A DNA stretch of 64,000 nucleotides from Kribbella monticola (lineage in GTDB: Bacteria > Actinomycetota > Actinomycetes > Propionibacteriales > Kribbellaceae), in the NCBI RefSeq assembly GCF_003261635.1, contig NZ_QFXK01000004.1, positions 62,001-126,000 of the forward strand, given 5' to 3'. Below, piece after piece: positions 52,732-60,705 of this stretch. A model generated the notes under the pieces. That model saw only the letters and a list, made by a program, of their open reading frames with translations. It was not told the origin of the DNA and ran no database searches. Each line of letters opens with the position of its first letter. Position 1 is the first letter of the stretch. Position numbers and translations under genes: made by a program.

Positions 52732-53091
52732 TCAGCTCTGATCGAGTCGAGCGATCAGTGTCTTCGGCGCGACCTGGCGATAGGCGTCCTCGACGATGTC
52801 CTCGAGCTGCTCCCAGTTCACGCCGTCCACGTCGAGATACACCCCGAGCCAGCCCCGATGCCCGACGTACGGCGGCCGGAAGAAATGTTCGGGATCCGCC
52901 GAGATCAACGCCTGTTGCGCACCCTCGGGCGCCGCACACCAGAAACCGGTCCGATCGTCATGATGCTGATCAGCGAACATCACGAACGTCTTCTTGTCCC
53001 GGACGAACCAGGTCGGCTCGCCGTGGCTCAGCCGCTCGGTCGTCTCCGGCAACCGCAAGCAGATCTCCCGCAACCGCTCCAACCCGTCCAT
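52732..53091 (-). CDS. MmcQ/YjbR family protein
   Basis: 119 residues from ATG 53091 with AAGGAGG six bases upstream. Fold signature of the MmcQ/YjbR (double-stranded-DNA-binding-like) family: LREICLRLPETTERLSHGEP, TWFVRDKKTFVMFADQHHDD, and the C-terminal LEDIVEDAYRQVAPKTL. Cytoplasmic; biochemical role undefined, with a DNA-binding fold inferred from structures of relatives. Convergent with the repeat-tailed gene. Confidence 0.92.
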   Translation of the reverse strand: MDGLERLREICLRLPETTERLSHGEPTWFVRDKKTFVMFADQHHDDRTGFWCAAPEGAQQALISADPEHFFRPPYVGHRGWLGVYLDVDGVNWEQLEDIVEDAYRQVAPKTLIARLDQS

Positions 53092-53181
53092 CACCGACCT
53101 CCTTCACCCCTTCAAGCCGTCCACAACGACAGTCGTTCTCAGCAAGCAGGATCACCGTCGCGACCACCGGCCGCTTCCGTC

Positions 53182-53847
53182 TCAGCGACGCGGTCCCGGG
53201 GCGACCACGCCTGCCTCGTACGCGTACACCACAGCCTGCGCCCGATCTCTCAGGTCCAGCTTGGTCAAGATCCGGCTCACGTGAGTCTTCACGGTCTGCT
53301 CGGCGAGCACCAGCGTGGCCGCGATTTCCCGATTCGACTGTCCGCGCGCGATCAACCGCAGTACGTCGGTCTCGCGTGGAGTCAGACCACCCGCCGTCGC
53401 CGGCAGCACAGGCTGCACCTTTGCAAAGTCCTCGACCAGTCGCCGCGTGATCGAAGGAGCAAGCAACGCATCCCCCGCGGCGACGACCCGAACCGCGGCA
53501 GTCAATTCATCCGGAGAGGAGTGCTTGAGCAGAAACCCGCTGGCGCCCGCTCGCAACGCGTCGTACACATACTCGTCCAGATCAAAGGTGGTGAGCATGA
53601 TGACCCGAGGCGTCTCCCCAGGCGCCACGCCGGCAAGGATCTGCCGCGTCGCGGCGAGCCCGTCCAGCACGGGCATCCGGACGTCCATCAGAATCACATC
53701 GGGTACGAGCTGTTCGGCCAACTCGACGGCCTCAGCTCCGTTCGACGCCTGGCCGACCACTTCGAGATCCGGCTGCCCATCCAGCAGCGCGATGAACCCG
53801 GCCCGGACGATCTCCTGGTCGTCGACCACCAGCACTCTGACCGTCAC
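53182..53847 (-). CDS. NarL/LuxR-type response regulator
   Basis: 221 residues. Receiver domain with VDDQEIVRAGF, phosphoacceptor Asp55 in VILMDVRMP, the conserved Thr in MLTTFDLDEYV and Lys in GASGFLLKHSS. LuxR-type HTH at about 150-210 (GLTPRETDVLRLIARGQSNR, LVLAEQTVKTHVSRILTKL). GTG 53847 overlaps the kinase stop by 4 bp. Forms a two-component pair with it; targets unknown. Confidence 0.94.
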   Translation of the reverse strand: MTVRVLVVDDQEIVRAGFIALLDGQPDLEVVGQASNGAEAVELAEQLVPDVILMDVRMPVLDGLAATRQILAGVAPGETPRVIMLTTFDLDEYVYDALRAGASGFLLKHSSPDELTAAVRVVAAGDALLAPSITRRLVEDFAKVQPVLPATAGGLTPRETDVLRLIARGQSNREIAATLVLAEQTVKTHVSRILTKLDLRDRAQAVVYAYEAGVVAPGPRR

Positions 53848-55325
53848 CGACCAGCCTCCTCGCTCAACGGGATGGCTGCCTCCACCAGGTAGCCACCATC
53901 AGCAGTCGACCCGGCGTGAAAGGTCCCGTCCACCAATGCCATTCGCTCACGCATACCGATCATCCCGTGCCCGCTGCCGGGCGCCGTCGGCACCTCAGCA
54001 CGAGCCGGCCCGTTCACCACCGTCAACCGCAGCTCAGCACCGATCACCCGAACAGCCACCTGTACTACGGCCTTCGGCGCATGCCTCACCGCGTTGCTGA
54101 CCGCCTCCTGCACGACCCGATAGGCGTTCAACTCCACAGCCGGATCCAGCCCCACCGGCACCTCAGCCTCCAACCGCACATCAGCCCCAGCCCGCCGAGT
54201 ACTAGCCACCAACTCCCCCAGCTCCCCCAACCCCGGCTGAGGCGCCAACTCCCCCGACCCGACGCTCTCCCCCCACACACCTGCTCCAGCCGAACCGGCC
54301 ACTCCCTCCGACCTGCCCACTCCCCCCGACCTGCCCGCTTGCCCTGGCCGACCTGCCTTCGCCGAGCTATTTGCTACCGCTGATCCGCCCACTCGCTGTG
54401 ACCTGTCTGCTCTCGATGAGGCGGCTGCAATTGTTGGGTTGCGGAGGTCAGCTGGGTTGTGTTGCGGCTGGTCTTCGGGAGTTGGCTTCGCCGGGTCTTC
54501 GCGGAGCAGGCGTAGTACTCGTCGCATTTCTGTCAGGGAGGAACGAGCGTTCTCGGCGATACCGGCGAACTCCTCGCGCGCGTCATCGGGCAAGCCGGGA
54601 AGTCGATGCGGCGCACTGTCGGCACGGACAACGACAACCGAAAGGTGATGGGCAACGACATCATGAAGCTCCCGCGCGATCCGAGCCCGTTCCTGCCACC
54701 GCGCCCGCTGCGCCCGCTCTTCCGCGCTGATCCCCTCCTGCGCGGCCAACTGGCGCCGGGTCTCCGCCCGCGATCGCAACAGGTCTCCCACGACGACCGC
54801 GACCGCGGAGAAAACCGCCATGGTCACCAGCCCTGGCCAGCTACCGCGATCCGGCGCGACGACCATCGCAACGATTCCAACGACCTGGGTCATGACCCAC
54901 CAGCCGGCCAGCTCCCGCCGCGACGCACTCCGCGCACCGACGATCGCCAGGACGGCTGCATGCCCGAAGACGCTCGTCACCGGCCACGGCCACGCCTCCT
55001 CGGACGAGACCGGGACACTCACCGCCGCAATCAGCGCCGCCACCAGCAAGGAGACCGGCACACTCAACACCGGCCGCAGCCAGGCCAACGCCAACCCGAC
55101 CCCGCGAGCAACCCCCAGCGCCAGTGCCGCCCCCAACGGGATCCGGTAATGCTGGCCGAGATCAGCAGTCGTCAGAACCAGCAACCCCGCAGTAGCCAGC
55201 GCGGCCCACCACCCGCCGCGTCCCTCAGGCCACCCGTCGACCGGCCCGATCCCAGCGTCGATCCGCTGAACCGGGCCGTCCGAGAAGCGCTTATCACTGC
55301 TCACAGAGCGAAGCCTAGGGTGCAT
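53844..55325 (-). CDS. Sensor histidine kinase, HisKA_3 type
   Basis: 493 residues from ATG 55325 (GTG 55304 is equally likely; neither has a good ribosome-binding site). Five to six membrane helices, then HisKA_3 ERARIARELHDVVAHHLSVV with the phosphorylated His, and a C-terminal HATPase with RVVQEAVSNAVRHAP and GSGHGMIGMRERMAL. An unusual Gly/Ser/Arg-rich insertion of about 75 residues lies between the H-box helices and the ATPase domain (roughly residues 285-360). It signals to the coupled NarL-type regulator. Stimulus unknown. Confidence 0.92.
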   Translation of the reverse strand: MHPRLRSVSSDKRFSDGPVQRIDAGIGPVDGWPEGRGGWWAALATAGLLVLTTADLGQHYRIPLGAALALGVARGVGLALAWLRPVLSVPVSLLVAALIAAVSVPVSSEEAWPWPVTSVFGHAAVLAIVGARSASRRELAGWWVMTQVVGIVAMVVAPDRGSWPGLVTMAVFSAVAVVVGDLLRSRAETRRQLAAQEGISAEERAQRARWQERARIARELHDVVAHHLSVVVVRADSAPHRLPGLPDDAREEFAGIAENARSSLTEMRRVLRLLREDPAKPTPEDQPQHNPADLRNPTIAAASSRADRSQRVGGSAVANSSAKAGRPGQAGRSGGVGRSEGVAGSAGAGVWGESVGSGELAPQPGLGELGELVASTRRAGADVRLEAEVPVGLDPAVELNAYRVVQEAVSNAVRHAPKAVVQVAVRVIGAELRLTVVNGPARAEVPTAPGSGHGMIGMRERMALVDGTFHAGSTADGGYLVEAAIPLSEEAGR

Positions 55326-55341
55326 GCCGCGCGCATCGACA

Positions 55342-55992
55342 TCAGATCTGCCGGGTCCACGAGTAGAAGAACAGCATTCCGCCGACAGCGATGAAAGTGG
55401 TTGCCGGAAGCACCCACCACCCGACCGCCGACCCGTACAGCCGCCGGATCGCCGCGGCATGCAAGAGCGCGAGACCACGAAGTACGAACGGAATCAGCAC
55501 GATGATCGGCAACGCGATCCCGGCATGTACCAACCACGCACCGGCCTTGGTCGGGCCGCCCCACGTCCCCGGTCCGAACGGTCCGTCCTCCACGAACCCG
55601 TAGAACGGTCCGCGGACGACCGACAGTACGAAAAGCATCAGCAGGAACAGACTCAGGAACCCGAACACCAAGCTCAGAAGCCCATGAGCAAAGGACTTCA
55701 CCGCCCCCGGCCGCCGAAGCCGCACAAGTTCCGGAGCCCCTAGATACCCGGCCAGCCTGCGCCACCGCCAGTACACCGACTCCAACCGCCCCACCACTGA
55801 CTCCCCCATCACCACGAGGCCAACCCCGAGCAACGCAACCCCATACCCCCCACCCCGCACCAACCGGCCCACCCTCCCGGTCAAACCAGCACCGTGGCCC
55901 GCACCCCCACCCCTCCCCGCACCACCACCGGCCCCAATCCCGTTCCCCCCACCACTCCACCCGCCGCCCCCACTCCCCACCCGTCGATCCAC
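55342..55992 (-). CDS. Membrane protein (C-terminal, membrane-spanning part of a split gene)
   Basis: 216 residues in this frame from GTG 55992. A Gly-rich start is followed by four hydrophobic helices (GYGVALLGVGLVVMGESVV, LLSLVFGFLSLFLLMLFVLS, AGIALPIIVLIPFVLRGLAL, VLPATTFIAVGGMLFFYS) and the conserved loop GPFYGFVEDGPFGPGTWGG, a pattern of an uncharacterised actinobacterial membrane-protein family. The natural N-terminus is probably the repeat-rich frame starting at 56357; a single missing base in the repeat edge puts it out of frame. It may still be expressed from GTG 55992, which has GGAG five bases upstream. Confidence 0.7.
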   Translation of the reverse strand: MDRRVGSGGGGWSGGGNGIGAGGGAGRGGGAGHGAGLTGRVGRLVRGGGYGVALLGVGLVVMGESVVGRLESVYWRWRRLAGYLGAPELVRLRRPGAVKSFAHGLLSLVFGFLSLFLLMLFVLSVVRGPFYGFVEDGPFGPGTWGGPTKAGAWLVHAGIALPIIVLIPFVLRGLALLHAAAIRRLYGSAVGWWVLPATTFIAVGGMLFFYSWTRQI

Positions 55993-56357
55993 TCCAACTC
56001 CGCTCCCCCGCCGCCCACAACAGCTCCGCTCCCCCGCCGCCCATCCACAACAGCTCCGCTCCCTGGCCGCCCGTCGACACCGGCGCCGCTCTCCCGCCGC
56101 CCGTCCACAACAGCTCCGCTCCCCGACCGCCCGTCCACAACAGCTCCGCTTGCCGGCCGTCCGTCGACACGGGCGCCGCTCTCCCGCCGCCCACTCACGC
56201 CAGGCCCGTTCCCCAGCCGTTTGTCGGTCCCAGCTCCGCTTCCACGGCGTTCATCCACGCCAGCTCGGTTGCTCGCACCTTCGGCGGCGGCCCCCGGCTG
56301 CTGACCGGATTGCGGTTGGTTGGCGTTGGTTGGGCGGGGCCGGATGTTGTCCGTCAT
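55881..56357 (-). pseudogene. Repeat-rich N-terminal part of the membrane-protein gene, out of frame
   Basis: Starts at ATG 56357 behind an excellent GAGGAG site and reads MTDNIRPRPTNANQPQSGQQ, then about ten decapeptide repeats of the type DGRRGSGAVV, and then runs in the wrong frame across the membrane-domain coding region to a stop at 55881. The 30-bp units are regular from 56280 to 56041; the next two are 27 and 29 bp. One base missing from the 29-bp unit would, if restored, join this frame exactly to the membrane-domain frame. Frameshift mutation, programmed slippage or sequencing error in a C-rich run are all possible. Confidence 0.6.
55985..56280. repeat. 30-bp tandem repeat array (about 10 units)
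   Basis: Units begin at 56041, 56071, 56101, 56131, 56161, 56191, 56221 and 56251 with exact 30-bp spacing and the core CAGCTCCGCT. The two leftmost units (56014-56040 and 55985-56013) measure 27 and 29 bp. The array codes for disordered Gly/Asp/Val-rich sequence on the minus strand. Confidence 0.85.
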
Positions 56358-56464
56358 GGCTACTCCTCGGTCTCAGGTCTCGAGATTGAGCCTAGGAATC
56401 AGCGTGGTCGGGGACGTCGGGCCAGGGAGCCAATTCGGACCCCCTACCGGAGTACCGAGTGTGG

Positions 56465-56480
56465 TGTGATCTACGTCACA
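56465..56480. promoter_or_regulatory. Consensus CRP/cAMP-receptor site TGTGA-N6-TCACA
   Basis: TGTGATCTACGTCACA is a perfect match to the CRP/GlxR-type consensus. It lies in the 236-bp divergent region, 108 bp upstream of the repeat-rich membrane-protein gene and 114 bp upstream of the lipoprotein gene, so it could serve either. Confidence 0.6.
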
Positions 56481-56593
56481 GTGACCACGGTCTGTGCCAA
56501 AGCGTTACACGGTCAGTGCCGATTGGTGTCAGCGGCCAACTCACGCCGTAGGCGTCAGCGGCGATGCCGCGCCTGAGAGGGAGGTTCGGACAA

Positions 56594-57160
56594 ATGCGCA
56601 TTCGGAACCTGGCAGTGACCGCCACGCTAGTCCCGGTCCTGATGCTCGCAGGTTGTGGCAACAACGAGTCGTCCGATGTCGCGGCGGGATCACCTGGCGC
56701 GCAGAAGGCGGCCAAGCACGGCCTGGACACGGTCGCCGACGGTTCCGCCCAGGTCGAGGGCTCGCCCGTCTCGGACGACCCGGTCGTCAACGCGTACTAC
56801 GACTACCGCGTCGCGTTGGACGTGATGATGCGCAGCGGCGGCAAGGCCACCAAGCAACTGGTGCCGGTGATGACGAACAGTCTGTACCGGGCGATCAGCG
56901 CGCAAGCGAAGTATTACCGCACCAAGCGCCTCCACAACACCGGAGTCACCACGGTCGTCTGGGCCAAGCGCACGCTGCTGGCCGACGGCGTGATCGTCCG
57001 GGCCTGCTACGACACGAAGAAGGCCACCACCGTCGACGCGAAGGGCAAGAGCGCGCTTCCCCCGAAGACCCCGACCCGCTGGCTGGACGAGATGCGAGTC
57101 GAACAAGTCCAAGGCCGATGGATCGTCGACGGCGGCCGCACCACCCCCGTGAAGTGCTGA
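56594..57160 (+). CDS. Putative lipoprotein
   Basis: 188 residues from ATG 56594 (GGGAGG nine bases upstream). Lipoprotein signal LVPVLMLAGC with Cys near residue 21, a Ser/Gly linker, then an NTF2/SnoaL-like helical and beta domain (VNAYYDYRVALDVMMRSGGK, YRAISAQAKYYRTKRLHNTG, and C-terminal RVEQVQGRWIVDGGRTTPVK). Such domains are common on actinobacterial secreted lipoproteins. The TGA stop is inside the first copy of a 33-bp repeat. Function unknown. Confidence 0.82.
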   Translation: MRIRNLAVTATLVPVLMLAGCGNNESSDVAAGSPGAQKAAKHGLDTVADGSAQVEGSPVSDDPVVNAYYDYRVALDVMMRSGGKATKQLVPVMTNSLYRAISAQAKYYRTKRLHNTGVTTVVWAKRTLLADGVIVRACYDTKKATTVDAKGKSALPPKTPTRWLDEMRVEQVQGRWIVDGGRTTPVKC

Positions 57161-57252
57161 CCCAGAGCACTGACCACCCCGGTGACGTGCTGACCCAGAG
57201 CACTGACCGCCGTCGGGAAGTGCTGGCGCTCAGCACTGACCGTCTCGGCAAG
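57154..57252. repeat. Three 33-bp tandem units, each a small hairpin
   Basis: Units start at 57154, 57187 and 57220 with an exact 33-bp period. Each opens with GTGCTG, has AGCAC seven bases later and ends ACTGACC, so GTGCT/AGCAC can pair. The first unit contains the stop codon of the lipoprotein gene. The 446-bp stretch 57161-57606 otherwise holds no gene that I can support. Confidence 0.8.
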
Positions 57253-57525
57253 GGTCATCCCTTGACGACCGCACACGCGACACTCACTGACAGTCAGACC
57301 TTGGCGGGGCATGCACCGCACTTGCCTCCGGCGAGTGCGACTGCAGTCCCTTCCTTTGACCCCGGCGACGGGGCTCCAGACGACTCCGGTCCGCTGCCCG
57401 CCTAGGGCACACCTCGCGGCTCGGAGCCAACTCGCAGCGCGGAGAGCACACCCCTCGCTCTCCGCGCTGTCTGTTTTCCTCACACCACAGGCCAACTCAA
57501 GCCACCCACTCCGAGCGCGTCTAGA

Positions 57526-57634
57526 GGGCGCATGCTGGCGCCTGGCTAGGAGTGGCGGCTGTCGACGTGGATCGGCGGCTCTTGGGCGGCGCATGCTGGC
57601 GGCTGGCTAGGAGTGGCGGCTTTCGATGCGGATC
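57526..57634. repeat. 61-bp-period duplication of the 3' end of the neighbouring gene
   Basis: Segment 57526-57573 resembles 57587-57634 (shared CATGCTGGCG, CTGGCTAGGAGTGGCGGCT and CGGATC-type ends). The right copy contains the last codons and TAG of the nuclease-like gene; the left copy encodes a matching but unused ending (VDSRHS-stop). A local duplication. Confidence 0.75.
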
Positions 57635-58110
57635 AGGGCTTCTACTGCGGCGTGGAGTTCGGCGTCGTCGGCGGGGCCGGACCAGACGATCACGCGGGCC
57701 TTGGCGCCGAGTTTGGCGGCGACCAGTTCGCGGGCGGGGGTCGGATCGCCTTGATTGAGGAGTACGACGAGGCGCCGGCCGTCGCGCTGGAGACGGTCGA
57801 GCAGCGGCGGCAACGTCGAGCCGTGGAACAACCCGGGATCGCTCTTCACCTTCGTCTCAATCATCACGCCGCGCCCGCGAACCACGAGCAGAAAGTCCGC
57901 GCGGTCCCGAGTGAACTCGCGATCGTGGTACACCCGCGCCTTCGGCCACAACCGTTTCAGTGCGAGATCGACATCGGCGTCGTACCGCGCGGACAGCCGG
58001 CTCACTCGCGAACTCGTCCCGCGAGGCCGAAGCTCCTCAGGCGCGCGCCGGCCCCGGCGTCGGCGGCCCAGCAGTGGCAAGAACCAGCGGCGGAACCTGG
58101 TGTCGATCAT
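57607..58110 (-). CDS. PD-(D/E)xK nuclease-like protein
   Basis: 167 residues from ATG 58110. Very basic N-terminus (RFRRWFLPLLGRRRRGRRAP), then a fold with LKRLWPKARVYHDREFTRDR, ADFLLVVRGRGVMIETKVKS, in which Asp and the E-T-K pair are spaced like the catalytic D..ExK of restriction-endonuclease-like nucleases, followed by LVVLLNQGDPTPARELVAAK. Could be a DNA-processing or defence-related nuclease, or an inactive member. No partner genes that would show the role. A partial duplicate of its 3' end lies just downstream. Confidence 0.6.
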   Translation of the reverse strand: MIDTRFRRWFLPLLGRRRRGRRAPEELRPRGTSSRVSRLSARYDADVDLALKRLWPKARVYHDREFTRDRADFLLVVRGRGVMIETKVKSDPGLFHGSTLPPLLDRLQRDGRRLVVLLNQGDPTPARELVAAKLGAKARVIVWSGPADDAELHAAVEALIRIESRHS

Positions 58111-58308
58111 CGGCGGACCCCCTGGACCTAGCCCGGCACTCACCGAAATTCTCTCAGCACCCAAGGTGACTGGCCACTCCAGCACTGACGCCACCCCAGA
58201 TCGTGACCCCACCGCGACGAACGCCCAACAAACCCGCGATCACCCCGCAGCTGATGACCTGTCCAGACCGCGCTGGCCCTACCGGACGCCGGTCGATTCG
58301 ACCGCGGG

Positions 58309-58449
58309 CGCCTGGTGTCGAGCCGAGGGTGCCTGGCGTCGAACCGCAGGGGGCCTGGCGTCGAACCGCGGGGTGCCTGGCGTCGAACCGCGAGGTGCCT
58401 AGTGTCGAACCGCGTGGTGTCGAACCGCGGGGTGCCTGGTGTCGAACGG
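58309..58449. repeat. About seven imperfect 22-bp tandem repeats
   Basis: Core GGTGCCTGGCGTCGAACCGCG repeated from 58309 to 58449 with small changes and one shortened unit, in the 392-bp gene-free stretch between the nuclease-like gene and the SRPBCC protein. Units abut directly with no spacers. Purpose unknown; it lies 50 bp upstream of the SRPBCC start and may carry binding sites. Confidence 0.8.
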
Positions 58450-58502
58450 AGGTGAACCGGCTGGGCCCGACAATGGGGTGTGCCGACAGTCGAGGAGGAC
58501 TT

Positions 58503-58934
58503 GTGAGTTCGAAGCAGTGGAAGGTCCACTTCAAGTCGGCTCCGAGTGAGGTGTACCGGGCGCTCAGTACGCCGCTCGGCCGGTCGCGATTCTGGGCGGA
58601 GTCCGCCAAGGAGACCGACGGGGTGATCCACTTCGTGCTGCCGGGCGATCGCACCGACGACAGCCCGATCGAGAAGACCGTCAAGGACCGGGTGTACGCC
58701 GTCCGGTACTTCGGCCGGCTGCTCACCTTCTTCATCACTCTCGACGAAGAATCCAACGGCACCGACCTGACGCTGGCTTACGAGGCCGACGACTCTCAAG
58801 ACGCCGCAGCCATCGAGGTGGACGCCGCCACCTGGGTCTCCCTCCTCCTACGCCTCAAAGCTTCCGTCGATTTCGGCGTCGACCTCCGCAACCACGACAC
58901 CACCCGCACCCTCCACTACGCCGACGGCGCCTGA
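58503..58934 (+). CDS. SRPBCC/START-like ligand-binding protein
   Basis: 143 residues from GTG 58503 with GAGGAGGA just upstream. Helix-grip fold signature: SSKQWKVHFKSAPSEVYRAL, TPLGRSRFWAESAKETDGVI, LTLAYEADDSQDAA and a long C-terminal helix (VSLLLRLKASVDFGVDLRNH). Related to AHSA1/polyketide-cyclase-like proteins that bind hydrophobic ligands. Tandem 22-bp repeats end 50 bp upstream. Ligand unknown. Confidence 0.82.
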   Translation: MSSKQWKVHFKSAPSEVYRALSTPLGRSRFWAESAKETDGVIHFVLPGDRTDDSPIEKTVKDRVYAVRYFGRLLTFFITLDEESNGTDLTLAYEADDSQDAAAIEVDAATWVSLLLRLKASVDFGVDLRNHDTTRTLHYADGA

Positions 58935-59120
58935 GGCGACAACTGCCCCTCACCGCAACTGTCGACCATACATCCACCGCCGGTAAGAACCGGGCCCACC
59001 TCGGCGCCTCGGCGGACAGGATCCATGCCACAGTTGTTGCTGCAGGCAAGGATTTATTCGGTTGCGGCCGGTGAAGCCCAACAGGTTGGGTGGTGTGGTT
59101 GATCTAGGGAAGGAACAGTT

Positions 59121-59609
59121 GTGGACCCGGTGAGTGCCGCGGAGATTCGGGGAGCGTTCGTCAACTCGACGAAGAGTCTGGTGAAGGCGATGACGCTGCC
59201 GCGCGACTTCGACGAGTTGCCGTGGGAGTCGCTGGACTACCTCGGCTGGCGGGATCCGAAGGCACCCGCGCGCGCCTACCTCGTCGTACCGCGGGACGAT
59301 GGGGTGACTGCCATCGCGCTCGGTACTGCGGCGACCGGGAAGCCTCGGCGTGGGACGGGGTTGTGCGACCTGTGCCATACCGCTCATCAGGTCACCGACG
59401 TCGCGTTGTTCGCCGCTCGGCGGGCCGGTTCGGCGGGGCGGGCCGGGAACACCGTCGGCACCTACATCTGCGGTGACCTGGCGTGTTCGCTCTACGTCCG
59501 CGGCTTGCGCGACCCCGAGGTGCCCCAAGGCGAAACGGTCCCGACCGAAATCCGCGTCGATCGGTTAGGTCAGAGGCTTGATAGTTTCGTCAGCCGGGTA
59601 CTCGCATAA
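59121..59609 (+). CDS. FBP-domain protein (EF-G-binding treble-clef zinc finger type)
   Basis: 162 residues from GTG 59121 (AAGGAA upstream). N-terminal AEIRGAFVNSTKSLVKAMTL and the C-terminal treble-clef zinc finger with Cys pairs in LCDLCHTAHQV and YICGDLACSLYVRGL, as in the C-terminal domain of FusB-type elongation-factor-G-binding proteins. Actinobacterial members are stand-alone and not known to confer fusidic acid resistance. Probably ribosome-associated. Confidence 0.88.
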   Translation: MDPVSAAEIRGAFVNSTKSLVKAMTLPRDFDELPWESLDYLGWRDPKAPARAYLVVPRDDGVTAIALGTAATGKPRRGTGLCDLCHTAHQVTDVALFAARRAGSAGRAGNTVGTYICGDLACSLYVRGLRDPEVPQGETVPTEIRVDRLGQRLDSFVSRVLA

Positions 59610-59675
59610 CCGCTGGCGATGACTACGCTTGGCCAAGGGTCTGGGGCAGGCCGCCGAACCGGGAGTGAGACGCGA

Positions 59676-59945
59676 ATGACGGAGTTCAGAATCACGCACG
59701 AGATCCACGAGGTCCACCCGGACATCCGCGAGAAGCTCACTGCGACGACGATCGAGGCGATCAACGAGTCCAGCTCGCGGTCGGCCGAGGACGCGGCGCT
59801 GGTGCTGCGGCACAAGCTCGGCGAAATCGGCGTCCACATGAGCGATGCGGCGTGTCTGGCGGCGGTCGAGCGGATCCGCTCCGGCAAGACGCTGCGCTTC
59901 GAGATCGAGCGTCGCGAGGGTGACGAAGAAGCCGACGACGAGTAG
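59676..59945 (+). CDS. Small conserved hypothetical protein
   Basis: 89 residues from ATG 59676 with GGGAG nine bases upstream. Acidic, helical (EVHPDIREKLTATTIEAINE, LVLRHKLGEIGVHMSDAACL), ending in EGDEEADDE. No known family recognised. Overlaps the downstream DUF429 gene by 26 bp. Confidence 0.7.
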   Translation: MTEFRITHEIHEVHPDIREKLTATTIEAINESSSRSAEDAALVLRHKLGEIGVHMSDAACLAAVERIRSGKTLRFEIERREGDEEADDE

Positions 59946-60705
59946 GTACTTCGTCGGCGTCGACCTCGCCTGGGGACAGCGGGGCAGCACGGGTCTGGCC
60001 GTGATCGACGACAGCGGCGTACTGCGTGAGGTCGCGACCCGGCAGACCGACGAGGAGATTCTCGCCTGGTTGCGTCCTTGGACCGACGGGCCGTGTTTCG
60101 TCGCGTTCGACGCGCCGCTGATCGTGGTGAACCCGTCAGGCAAGCGCTTGTGCGAACGGCTGATCGGTCAGTACTTCGGCCGGTACGGCGCACACTGCCA
60201 TTCGGCGAACACCGCCAATCCGAGCTTCGCCGACGGATCCCGAGCGCTGCGGCTCGCCGAGGCGCTCGGGCTCGAGGTCGACCCGACGAGCACCTCCGTA
60301 CGGCGAGCCGCCGAGGTCTACCCGCATCCCGCGCTGGTCGCCTTGTTCGACCTGCCGCGAATCCTGCAATACAAGGCGAAACCAGGACGCGACTTCAATC
60401 ACCTGTACGCCGAGATGCTCCGGCTGGCCGGCTACCTGGAGTCCCTCGCCGACGCCTCGCCGCCGCTGCACCTCGCCGACAACGCCGACTGGCAGTCGAT
60501 CCGTAAGAATCTCGACGCGGCGACCCGCAAGGTCGACCTCAAACGCCTCGAAGACGCCATCGACGGAGTCGTCTGCGCCTACATCGCCTGGTACGCGACC
60601 ATCCACCCCACTCGGACCCGCACCTTCGGCCACCCCGCCACCGGCACGATCCTCACCCCAGTCACGCCCTTCATCCTAAGAAGTGGCCCCGGTGTAGCGC
60701 CGTAG
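59920..60705 (+). CDS. DUF429 family protein
   Basis: 261 residues from GTG 59920, overlapping the previous gene. RNase-H-like fold opening YFVGVDLAWGQRGSTGLAVI with the conserved acidic Asp, CFVAFDAPLIVVNPSGKRLCE, AAEVYPHPALVALFDLP, and KRLEDAIDGVVCAYIAWYAT with a further conserved Asp. DUF429 proteins are predicted nucleases of unknown role. The 3' end overlaps the minus-strand permease relic by 30 bp. Confidence 0.85.
   Translation: MTKKPTTSRYFVGVDLAWGQRGSTGLAVIDDSGVLREVATRQTDEEILAWLRPWTDGPCFVAFDAPLIVVNPSGKRLCERLIGQYFGRYGAHCHSANTANPSFADGSRALRLAEALGLEVDPTSTSVRRAAEVYPHPALVALFDLPRILQYKAKPGRDFNHLYAEMLRLAGYLESLADASPPLHLADNADWQSIRKNLDAATRKVDLKRLEDAIDGVVCAYIAWYATIHPTRTRTFGHPATGTILTPVTPFILRSGPGVAP

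Noticed and set aside
58309..58449. Possible CRISPR array
   Set aside because: Units abut without unique spacers and no cas gene is in the window.
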